Part shown: positions 1 through 5,332 of the stretch, in pieces
How positions within the stretch are numbered: position 1 is the stretch's first letter
How the letters are laid out: every line of letters starts with the position of its first letter
Source: Sphingomonas sp.
GTDB lineage: Bacteria > Pseudomonadota > Alphaproteobacteria > Sphingomonadales > Sphingomonadaceae
Assembly: GCA_030146605.1 (NCBI GenBank)
Contig: JASLBO010000549.1
Location: forward strand, 1-7,005
DNA: 7,005 bases
Direction of reading: 5' to 3'
Position numbers and translations under genes: made by a program
Notes under the pieces: model-generated
Database searches by the model: none
Seen by the model: the letters and a program-made list of their open reading frames with translations, nothing else
What the model was told of the DNA's origin: nothing

Positions 1-347
1 ATGACATCGGTCCCGGCACGGTGCGGGTGAACCCGCCCTATCACAGCGGATACAAGCTCAAGATCGGCACCGACGCCTTCGTGAGCGCTGCGGGCGTGCT
101 GACCTTCCCCGATGGCAAGCCGGTAGCGCTCGCCGGCGGCCGCGTCATCGCGCGGGATGGCAAGGACAAGGAGCCGCTGCCGTTCTTCACCAACTCGGTG
201 GGGCGCTTCGCGATCCAGAATCTGCGGCCTGCGGTCGATTACCGCGTCGAGCTCGGTGCCGGCTCCACTGCCTTCGAGTTCAAGGTGCCCGCCGATACCA
301 CTGGTCTCGTCGATCTTAAAAATATAGTCTTGAAGCCGGCGAATTGA
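1..347 (+). CDS. Fimbrial outer-membrane usher protein, C-terminal fragment
   Basis: This is the 3' end of a gene that begins before the window. The reading frame is open from base 3 and gives 114 residues before the TGA at 345-347. Ushers (FimD/PapC/CsuD family) are outer-membrane beta-barrels that secrete and assemble pilin subunits delivered by a periplasmic chaperone. The fragment shows the typical end of an usher: a V-N-P-P-Y-x-S-G-Y stretch at the edge of the barrel, then a small beta-sandwich C-terminal domain with the usual order 'VSAAGVLTFPDGKPVALAGG', a F-F-T-N-x-x-G-R-F motif, and an N-L-R-P turn before the last strands. A GTG at 21 could be mistaken for a start, but homologous sequence continues upstream of it, so it is internal. 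The next gene starts 7 bases after the stop, which indicates one operon. Family assignment is from recognised motifs; the subtype (Csu-like) is inferred from the following gene. Confidence 0.85.
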   Translation, partial: DIGPGTVRVNPPYHSGYKLKIGTDAFVSAAGVLTFPDGKPVALAGGRVIARDGKDKEPLPFFTNSVGRFAIQNLRPAVDYRVELGAGSTAFEFKVPADTTGLVDLKNIVLKPAN

Positions 348-351
348 GGTG
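346..351 (+). promoter_or_regulatory. Ribosome binding site of the fimbrial subunit gene
   Basis: The sequence GAGGTG, followed by ACC and ATG at 355, matches the extended anti-Shine-Dalgarno complement. It overlaps the usher stop codon. It favours the ATG at 355 over the in-frame GTG at 349, which lies inside the site itself. Confidence 0.6.
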
Positions 352-354
352 ACC

Positions 355-1278
355 ATGAAGACCCTGACTTCGGCCACTCTGGCAGCCGCGGCGGCGCTGG
401 CTTCGGCGAGCCCGGCATGGGCACAGCCCGCGTCGATCGCTTCGCGCGCCGATTGCGCGCTGCGCATCGAGAGCAGCGCGAGCAACTGGATCATCCAGGG
501 CTATGATCCCTTCGCGACCAATGTCCCGATCGCGACCTTCGACGTCGTGTTCAACAACGAAGGCGGCGCGGCCTGCGCGTTCGCGCCGGTCTTCGTGGTC
601 GATCAGGAACCGTTCGGTCTGGCCCTCGAAGGGCGAACCGGACGCGTCACCTATACGTTGCTCGATCAGTTCTCGAACAGCAACGCGACTCCGATATCGG
701 GCCGCACCATCGCGCGCGTGACGCAGCGTCCCGTGGTAGTTCAGCCGCGCAGCCAGCAGCTGGTCCGCTTCCAGTTCGCCGTCAACGAGGATGGGCTGGT
801 CGCCGACGGGCTGTACAGCCAGCGCGTCATGCTCGTTGCCGAGCAGCAGGGGCGCGGCGACATGCTTGCCTCGCGTTCGCTGGTGCTGGGAGTGAAGGTG
901 CTGCCTTCGGCGGTGCTCGGGCTGTCGGGCCAGTATCGCCGCAACGGCGGGCAGGCGCTGGTCGATCTGGGCGAGCTGAGCGAAGGCATCGCGCAGGTGC
1001 CGCTGCAGATGACGGTGGCGAGCACCCGCGCCTATCGGCTCGAATTCGCGTCGAAGAACAACGGTCTGCTCAAGATGGCCAATGCCGACTGGAGCGTGCC
1101 CTATCAGTTGATGGTCGGCGAGAGCACGCTCTCGCTGGCGTCGACAGCGAGCTACAATTCGGCTGGGACCGATCCGACACGCGATTCGCTGCCTATGCGC
1201 TTTGTGATCGGGAGCGTCGCGGGCAAGCGCGCGGGCCTGTACAGCGACCTCATTACCGTTTCGATCGCTCCGCGATGA
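355..1278 (+). CDS. Secreted fimbrial subunit, probable CsuE-like pilus tip protein
   Basis: A 307-residue protein with a clear Sec signal peptide: M-K-T, a hydrophobic Ala/Leu core, and a likely cut after A23 (A-W-A|Q-P). The mature part looks like two beta-rich domains. The first (about 24-185) contains the only two cysteines, C34 and C74, placed as in spore-coat-U-type pilin domains, where they form a disulfide. The second (about 186-307) ends in 'AGLYSDLITVSIAPR', the closing strand typical of SCPU/FimA-like subunits that receive a donor strand. In csu-type operons the gene straight after the usher (csuD) encodes the two-domain tip adhesin CsuE, of similar size. Position, length and two-domain layout all fit, so a tip adhesin is the best inference. 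Sequence similarity to known tip adhesins is not obvious by eye, and it could instead be a minor or anchoring subunit. An in-frame GTG at 349 is a less likely start. The usher stop lies 7 bases upstream. Confidence 0.7.
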   Translation: MKTLTSATLAAAAALASASPAWAQPASIASRADCALRIESSASNWIIQGYDPFATNVPIATFDVVFNNEGGAACAFAPVFVVDQEPFGLALEGRTGRVTYTLLDQFSNSNATPISGRTIARVTQRPVVVQPRSQQLVRFQFAVNEDGLVADGLYSQRVMLVAEQQGRGDMLASRSLVLGVKVLPSAVLGLSGQYRRNGGQALVDLGELSEGIAQVPLQMTVASTRAYRLEFASKNNGLLKMANADWSVPYQLMVGESTLSLASTASYNSAGTDPTRDSLPMRFVIGSVAGKRAGLYSDLITVSIAPR

Positions 1279-1327
1279 TTCGCCTGCCGGTGGCGTGATC
1301 GTATGCGCGTAGCCACCGGTGCCGGAT

Positions 1328-1359
1328 CGTCCGGCTACGCCCGCCGGGTGTGTTTTTTT
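1328..1359 (+). terminator. Intrinsic terminator of the pilus operon
   Basis: An 8-pair stem (1328-1335 with 1343-1350, two of the pairs G-U) closes a 7-base loop (1336-1342). It is followed by TG and a run of seven T at 1353-1359. It lies 49 bases after the last pilus gene, in the correct orientation. Other pairings of the same region are possible (1286-1294 with 1312-1320, 1307-1314 with 1333-1340, and 1321-1326 with 1330-1335). Confidence 0.72.
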
Positions 1360-1408
1360 CGATAGCTGTCGCGTGTCATTTCCCCCCGGATGACCCAGAC
1401 GCGGCAGC

Positions 1409-1447
1409 GCGGGCGCTCTCATTGCATCAGGCAACGAGAGCGCCCGC
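1409..1447. terminator. Strong hairpin between convergent genes, possible bidirectional terminator
   Basis: GCGGGCGCTCTC at 1409-1420 pairs perfectly with 1436-1447 (12 pairs, mostly GC). After one A-C mismatch the loop pairs again (TTGC 1422-1425 with GCAA 1431-1434), leaving a 5-base loop. No run of T follows on either strand, so it is not a textbook intrinsic terminator. Its place between the ends of two convergent genes, 56 bases past the stop of the minus-strand hydrolase, suggests that it ends or stabilises the 3' end of that transcript. Confidence 0.55.
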
Positions 1448-1503
1448 TTACCCGATAAGCAGTGCGTTGAGCGGATAGACGAAGGTCGCAGGCGCGGCTT
1501 CGT

Positions 1504-2520
1504 TCAGCGCAGCGGCTTGCCGCTGTCCTTCCATTTGTCGAGGATCTGCGAATCGGGGAGCGCCGCCTCGGCATAAGCCGCGGTCGGCGTGCCGCTTTCG
1601 ACATAAGCCGGCTGGACCGCTCGGGCGGGCTCGGGCCGGGCCAGGCCCGCCGGCGCCGCGATCGGCATCGCGGCAGGCGCGGTGGCTGCGGCAAGATGCG
1701 GCGCGGGAAAGGGTTCGGCGCCGCGATAGGGCTGGCGGAATGCCGCGGTCATACCCCACCAGCCCTTCCAGCGATGGAACAAGTGCGCGCCGAACATGCC
1801 GGTCATCACCAGGCTGCGGTTCCACGACGGGGTGACGGCATAGGTATGATAATGAGTCGCCATGCCGACCGGCGCGAACACGCTTCCGGCAAGCGCGGCG
1901 CCCGCGACACGTTGTGCACGCGCCCAGGCGGTGCGCGACGGGATCCGCGCCATCGCGCCGTCGCAGGCGAAGCTGAACTGGCAGCCGCGCTTCTCCGAGC
2001 CCTGGAAGACGACGCCGCAGACGGTGGCGGGGAAAGCAGGGTGGCGCACGCGATTGAGCACCACCTGCGCCACGGCGCGCTGGCCGTCATCGGGTTCGCT
2101 CGCCGCTTCGTAATAGATCGCCTGGGTGAGGCATTGGAGCGCGCGGGCATGATCCATGGCGCTGCCGGCGACGGGGAAGGGCGCGGCAGGCTGGATCGAA
2201 GAATCGATCACGGCCCCTTCGGGCACCGGCAAATCGGGCAGCGCAGTGGTGCCGGTGGTGCCGGTTGCCACGGCGGCGTCGTCGGGGACTGCCGTATAGA
2301 AGGCGGCGCCGGGGAAATGATCGTCGGTCTCATAGCCCGCGGCGGCGGTATCGGTACCGACGCTCAATGCCTCGGGGCTCAGCGCCTGCGCGGAGAAGCC
2401 GGCGCCGATCAGCGAGACGATCGCCCCCGCCGCCACGCCGCGCATCTGCATTCGAGTGAACCGCCGCCAGAACAAGATCGTCTGCCCCAAGCGAGCCGAA
2501 GGGCCCGGAAGGCGATCCAT
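1504..2520 (-). CDS. Membrane-anchored cell wall hydrolase, SleB/CwlJ family
   Basis: Taken from the ATG at 2520, this is a 338-residue protein. SleB-type (Hydrolase_2) enzymes cleave the glycan strands of peptidoglycan; outside spore formers they serve in wall remodelling. An N-terminal hydrophobic stretch ('GVAAGAIVSLIGAGFSAQAL', about residues 28-47) is a signal anchor or signal peptide, so the enzyme acts in the periplasm. After an acidic, Ala/Thr/Pro-rich spacer the catalytic domain spans about residues 127-257. It opens with L-T-Q-A-I-Y-Y-E-A-A, where E138 is the expected catalytic glutamate, followed by G-Q-x-A-V-A-Q-V-V-L-N-R-V and C-Q-F-S-F-x-C-D-G, and later the H-Y-H-T-Y and F-x-x-H-x-F-H-R-W motifs. 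The last 75 residues are Ala/Pro-rich and look disordered. Start choice is open: a GTG at 2559 and an ATG at 2451 (just before the membrane segment) are also possible, and none has a good ribosome binding site. It lies 66 bases after tgt (27 if the GTG is used), probably on the same transcript. Confidence 0.85.
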   Translation of the reverse strand: MDRLPGPSARLGQTILFWRRFTRMQMRGVAAGAIVSLIGAGFSAQALSPEALSVGTDTAAAGYETDDHFPGAAFYTAVPDDAAVATGTTGTTALPDLPVPEGAVIDSSIQPAAPFPVAGSAMDHARALQCLTQAIYYEAASEPDDGQRAVAQVVLNRVRHPAFPATVCGVVFQGSEKRGCQFSFACDGAMARIPSRTAWARAQRVAGAALAGSVFAPVGMATHYHTYAVTPSWNRSLVMTGMFGAHLFHRWKGWWGMTAAFRQPYRGAEPFPAPHLAAATAPAAMPIAAPAGLARPEPARAVQPAYVESGTPTAAYAEAALPDSQILDKWKDSGKPLR

Positions 2521-2586
2521 ATATCGCGGATTCGTGAACGCGGCGCCCCCGGATTCCACGGCGTCCCGGCACGGAACAGAAGATGG

Positions 2587-3732
2587 TTAAGCTAAGGCTT
2601 TGGGCGCGGCGCGATAGTCGCGGCGGAAGTCTCTGGCGAAATCGGTCAGCCGCGCTTCGCCGATCGCCGCGCGCAGATCGGCCATCAATTGCTGGTAGAA
2701 CCACAGATTATGCTCGGTCATCAGCATCGCGCCGAGGATCTCGCCGGCGCGGACGAGATGGTGGACATAAGCGCGGCTCCAGCCGGTGCAGGTCGGGCAG
2801 GCGCAGGCGGGATCGAGCGGGCCCTGATCCTCTGCGAACTTCGCGTTGCGGATGTTGATCGGGCCGGTGCGGGTGAATGCCTGGCCGGTGCGGCCCGAGC
2901 GCGTGGGAAGCACGCAATCGAACATGTCGATTCCGCGCTCAACCGCGCCGACGATGTCATCGGGCTTGCCGACGCCCATCAGGTAACGCGGCCTGGCCGG
3001 GTCGAGCTGATCCGGGGCATAATCGAGCACGTCGAACATCGCTTCCTGCCCTTCGCCGACGGCGAGGCCGCCGATCGCATAGCCATCGAAGCCGATACCG
3101 AGCAGCGCGTCGGCCGAGGCCTTGCGAAGCCCCCGGTCGAGCGCGCCTTGCTGGATTCCGAACAGCGCATTGTTCTCCGCATGCTCGCCGCCGGCGTCGA
3201 AGCCGGCGCGGCTGCGCTTTGCCCAACGCATCGAGCGTTCCATCGCCGCGGCCTGGACCTCGCGAGTCGAGGTGGTCGGGACGAGCTCGTCGAACGCCAT
3301 GACGATGTTGGAGCCGAGCAAGCGCTGGATCTCCATCGAGCGTTCGGGGCTGAGCATGTGGCGCGAGCCGTCGAGGTGCGACTTGAAGACGATGCCTTCC
3401 TCGCTGCGCTTGGTCAGCTCGGACAGGCTCATCACCTGGTAGCCGCCCGAATCGGTGAGGATCGGGCGATCCCAGCCCATGAACTTGTGGAGCCCGCCGA
3501 GCCTCTGCACGCGCTCGGCCGTCGGGCGGAGCATCAGGTGATAGGTGTTGCCGAGCAATATGTCCGCGCCGCTGGCGCGCACGTCCTGCGGCTTGACGGC
3601 TTTGACAGTCGCCGCGGTGCCGACCGGCATGAAGGCAGGCGTGCGGATATCGCCGCGTTGCATCGCGATCGTGCCGAGCCGGGCCTTGCCGTCGGTGGCG
3701 TGGATGCTGAACTGGAAACGGGGGGTGGACAT
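2587..3732 (-). CDS. tgt: Queuine/preQ1 tRNA-guanine transglycosylase
   Basis: A 381-residue cytoplasmic enzyme that exchanges guanine-34 in the anticodon of tRNA-Asp, -Asn, -His and -Tyr for preQ1, the central step of queuosine modification. All hallmarks are present: D94 in D-S-G-G-Y-Q-V (general acid/base), D147 in A-F-D-E-L, G-I-Q-Q-G at 192-196, G-G-L-A-V-G-E at 221-227, and D272 in [12 protein letters not shown] (nucleophile). The zinc site is C310, C312, C315 and H341. Each lies exactly 8 positions before the matching residue I recall for the Zymomonas mobilis enzyme (102, 280, 318, 320, 323, 349), so the protein is collinear and intact. Length is normal for the bacterial family. Start is the ATG at 3732, with AAGG about 10 bases upstream as a modest ribosome binding site. 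The gene is divergent from the cupin gene at 3810, and the wall hydrolase follows. queA, the next enzyme of the pathway, lies at the right end of the window. Confidence 0.97.
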   Translation of the reverse strand: MSTPRFQFSIHATDGKARLGTIAMQRGDIRTPAFMPVGTAATVKAVKPQDVRASGADILLGNTYHLMLRPTAERVQRLGGLHKFMGWDRPILTDSGGYQVMSLSELTKRSEEGIVFKSHLDGSRHMLSPERSMEIQRLLGSNIVMAFDELVPTTSTREVQAAAMERSMRWAKRSRAGFDAGGEHAENNALFGIQQGALDRGLRKASADALLGIGFDGYAIGGLAVGEGQEAMFDVLDYAPDQLDPARPRYLMGVGKPDDIVGAVERGIDMFDCVLPTRSGRTGQAFTRTGPINIRNAKFAEDQGPLDPACACPTCTGWSRAYVHHLVRAGEILGAMLMTEHNLWFYQQLMADLRAAIGEARLTDFARDFRRDYRAAPKALA

Positions 3733-3771
3733 CGCGCGTTGCCTTGGCGCCAGCTGCGGTTGGTGTCTACC

Positions 3772-3796
3772 TCCCTCTCCCCTGGTGGGACAGGGA
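3772..3796. repeat. Imperfect palindrome in the tgt/cupin intergenic region, REP-like
   Basis: TCCCT (3772-3776) pairs with AGGGA (3792-3796) and TCCC (3778-3781) with GGGA (3787-3790), with a C-C mismatch between them and a 5-base CTGGT loop. The pattern CCCTCTCCC...GGGA(G)AGGG is common in dispersed intergenic palindromes of proteobacteria. It lies only 4 bases before the ribosome binding site of the cupin gene, so it falls in that gene's leader or promoter. Whether it is a genomic repeat cannot be told from one copy. Confidence 0.5.
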
Positions 3797-3800
3797 ATCC

Positions 3801-3805
3801 GGAGG
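3801..3805 (+). promoter_or_regulatory. Ribosome binding site of the cupin gene
   Basis: GGAGG, 4 bases before the ATG at 3810. It selects that ATG over the upstream in-frame ATG at 3744, which would add 22 residues translated from the intergenic palindrome and has no such site. Confidence 0.8.
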
Positions 3806-3809
3806 AACC

Positions 3810-4442
3810 ATGCCGAACGAGATTACCGAAAAGCTGCGCGAGATGGCGGCGCATCGCGGGCTGAAGCTGTTGAGCTCGCGGCGGCGCAAGCCGGGGGGTG
3901 ATTTCGGGAAATACGGGTTGAACGATGCGAAGGGCAGGCCGGTGTTCGGCATGGGCAAGGACGGCCTCGCCGCCAGTGCCGGGGAGGTCGAGGACTATTT
4001 GCGCGGCGCGACGAGCAATGCGTGGAGCAAGTCGGCCGGCTCGGTAAAGGCGCGCTCGAAATCGAAGGCCGAACCCAGAGTCGCGGCGGTGGCGAAGCCC
4101 AGGCCCATCCCGCGCTTCAAGGTGAAGGTGGAGAATCTGCTCACCGGGCTGCCGGCCGCAAAACGGGCCGAAGCATTTACTGAATTGCTGGCCCGCCCCG
4201 GCATTCGCATCGAACGGATCGTGTCGCGCGGGCAGGCAACCCCCGAGGACGCGCCGATGGTGCAGGAGCAGGACGAATGGGTGCTGCTCCTCGAAGGCGC
4301 AGCAGGACTTAGAATCGAGAATTCGGCCGAAGTGACGCTGCATGCCGGCGACCATGTCTGGATCGCGCGCGGGCAGAAGCATTGGGTGACATGGACCGCA
4401 AAGGACCGCCCGAGTGTTTGGCTGGCGGTACATGTGGATTGA
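3810..4442 (+). CDS. Cupin-domain protein with an unnamed N-terminal domain
   Basis: A 210-residue soluble protein with no signal peptide. Three parts are visible. Residues 1-67 form a small conserved-looking domain ([12 protein letters not shown], then [15 protein letters not shown], then [17 protein letters not shown]) that I cannot assign to a named family. Residues 68-102 are a basic, Ser/Lys/Pro-rich linker. Residues 103-210 are a single cupin barrel of the small family with I-E-R-I-V-S-x-G-Q-x-x-P-E, then D-E-W-V-L-L-L-E-G at 155-163, A-G-D-H-V-W-I-A at 179-186 and H-W-V-T-W at 191-195. The usual metal-binding H-x-H of cupin motif 1 is missing (the matching stretch is G-Q-A-T-P-E), so a classical metal site is unlikely; only H178, H182 and H191 remain. 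Function is unknown. The gene is divergent from tgt and is followed after 10 bases by the mini zinc-finger gene. Confidence 0.8.
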   Translation: MPNEITEKLREMAAHRGLKLLSSRRRKPGGDFGKYGLNDAKGRPVFGMGKDGLAASAGEVEDYLRGATSNAWSKSAGSVKARSKSKAEPRVAAVAKPRPIPRFKVKVENLLTGLPAAKRAEAFTELLARPGIRIERIVSRGQATPEDAPMVQEQDEWVLLLEGAAGLRIENSAEVTLHAGDHVWIARGQKHWVTWTAKDRPSVWLAVHVD

Positions 4443-4446
4443 GGAG
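4441..4446 (+). promoter_or_regulatory. Ribosome binding site of the mini zinc-finger gene, overlapping the cupin stop
   Basis: GAGGAG shares two bases with the TGA of the cupin gene (4440-4442). The spacing is 6 bases to the ATG at 4453 and 3 bases to the ATG at 4450, which favours 4453. The overlap suggests coupled translation of the two genes. Confidence 0.65.
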
Positions 4447-4452
4447 CGGATG

Positions 4453-4617
4453 ATGGCAGGCGAACCCACCAACCCCGGCGACGACGCAGATCCGGGGACG
4501 CCGGGCACCGGCGAGAATGTCTGTCCGCGCTGCGCGGGCTCGGGCGAGGCCGATGGCGGCAGCTGCCCCGATTGCGGCGGCACCGGCAAGGTAATCGAAG
4601 GAATCGGCGGCGGATGA
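4453..4617 (+). CDS. Small double CxxC zinc-finger protein, DnaJ-type motif
   Basis: A 54-residue protein with an acidic, Gly/Pro-rich first half (residues 3-22) and two copies of the DnaJ cysteine-rich motif: C-P-R-C-A-G-S-G at 24-31 and C-P-D-C-G-G-T-G at 38-45. Together C24, C27, C38 and C41 can bind one zinc ion, as one half of the DnaJ zinc centre does. There is no J domain or substrate-binding domain, so this is not a DnaJ chaperone, although automatic annotation may call it one. It ends in a Gly-rich I-E-G-I-G-G-G tail. It follows the cupin gene by 10 bases with its ribosome binding site on that gene's stop codon, so the two are co-expressed. The role is unknown; zinc-ribbon minis of this type may bind protein or RNA. 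The ATG at 4450 is a possible alternative start adding one residue. Confidence 0.75.
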   Translation: MAGEPTNPGDDADPGTPGTGENVCPRCAGSGEADGGSCPDCGGTGKVIEGIGGG

Positions 4618-4625
4618 CGGACGTT

Positions 4626-4644
4626 CCTCCCGCGCTGCGGGAGG
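4626..4644. terminator. Perfect 8-pair hairpin between convergent genes
   Basis: CCTCCCGC (4626-4633) and GCGGGAGG (4637-4644) pair perfectly around a 3-base GCT loop. It lies 8 bases after the zinc-finger gene stop and 13 bases past the stop of the convergent HAD gene (4658). No T run follows on either strand, so it is either a factor-dependent or bidirectional terminator, or an RNA-stabilising REP-like element. Confidence 0.5.
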
Positions 4645-4657
4645 GAGGATCGCCACC

Positions 4658-5332
4658 TTAGTCGCGATGCGCCGCGACATAGTCCAATATGTCCTGCGGC
4701 TCGCGAAACAACGCGTCCGGCTGCAGCGCAGTGAGCACCGCCTCGCTGGCATAGCCCCACAGCACCGAACCGGCGCGCATGCCGACTTCGCGGGCGGCAT
4801 CCACGTCGCGGGTTTCGTCGCCGATCGCCAGCGTCGCCGCCGCGGGAATCGCCATCTTCTTGACCACGCGCCGGAACTTGGGTGCCTTGCCGAACAGCGA
4901 GGAGCCGCAACAATAAAGGTCGATGCGGGCGGCGTGCTGCTCGCCGAGGATCTTGCGCGCATTGGCTTCGGAATTCGACGTCACCAGCGCGATCTTGACG
5001 CCGGTTGCCGCCAGCCGCTCGAGCAGATCGGGCGTGCCCGGGAAAAGCTCGATCTGATGCGCGTTGCGGCCCACGAGCTTGCGCAAGTGGCGCGCGATCA
5101 GCGGCATCTTCCAGCGCGAAATGCCGAGAAATTCGATCACTTCGCGCGAGCTGCGATGCCGGAGCATCTCGATTTCGTCCGCGCCGACGGTGCGGAAACG
5201 GAAGCGGCGCGCGAGCTGGTCGACCACTGACAGAAACCAGTCGCCGCTATCGGACAGCGTGCCGTCGAAGTCGAAGATCACCAGCCGGATCGGCGGACCC
5301 TTGGCAGCGCCTGGGGGTGTCGCCTCAAACAT
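4658..5332 (-). CDS. HAD-superfamily phosphatase, phosphoglycolate-phosphatase-like
   Basis: A 224-residue cytoplasmic hydrolase of the haloacid dehalogenase superfamily, with all four motifs. Motif I is D-F-D-G-T-L-S-D-S with nucleophile D21 and acid/base D23. Motif II is V-T-S-N-S at 117-121. Motif III has K149 in F-G-K-A-P-K-F. Motif IV is G-D-E-T-R-D at 171-176, with the magnesium ligands D172 and D176. Residues 27-95 between motifs I and II are a helical C1 cap, and the F-P-G-T-P-D-L-L-E-R-L helix before motif II is typical of the Gph/HAD-IA group. These enzymes remove phosphate from small metabolites; the substrate here cannot be read from sequence. The ATG at 5332 overlaps the end of the upstream transporter gene by 8 bases, so translation is probably coupled. 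It is the last gene of the minus-strand group and converges on the zinc-finger gene. Confidence 0.88.
   Translation of the reverse strand: MFEATPPGAAKGPPIRLVIFDFDGTLSDSGDWFLSVVDQLARRFRFRTVGADEIEMLRHRSSREVIEFLGISRWKMPLIARHLRKLVGRNAHQIELFPGTPDLLERLAATGVKIALVTSNSEANARKILGEQHAARIDLYCCGSSLFGKAPKFRRVVKKMAIPAAATLAIGDETRDVDAAREVGMRAGSVLWGYASEAVLTALQPDALFREPQDILDYVAAHRD

Noticed and set aside
316..1434. Long open frame on the minus strand (372 codons) opposite the fimbrial gene
   Set aside because: It is Arg/His/Ala-rich, shows no domain, and is a mirror of the plus-strand gene, which has a signal peptide, a good ribosome binding site and operon context. GC-rich DNA commonly yields such frames.
1696..2595. 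Plus-strand frame of 299 codons opposite the SleB-type hydrolase
   Set aside because: It is Gly/Arg-rich and antisense to a gene with clear catalytic motifs, and it has no ribosome binding site or domain.
3733..3809. Sigma-70 type promoters for tgt and the cupin gene in the divergent gap
   Set aside because: The gap must contain promoter signals, but no -35/-10 pair with proper spacing stood out on either strand, so none is called.
2689..3864. Long open frame on the plus strand (391 codons) opposite tgt
   Set aside because: It is the antisense of a fully intact tgt and has no recognisable motif. It runs into the cupin gene in the wrong frame.
4453..4617. Truncated dnaJ
   Set aside because: Only two CxxCxGxG repeats are present, with a proper start, ribosome binding site and stop. 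There is no trace of a J domain in the neighbouring sequence, so it is a complete small gene and not a remnant.
3534..4913. Minus-strand frame of 459 codons spanning the tgt start, the cupin cassette and the HAD end
   Set aside because: It crosses three well-supported genes and two hairpins, with low-complexity Arg/Ala/Pro content and no domain.
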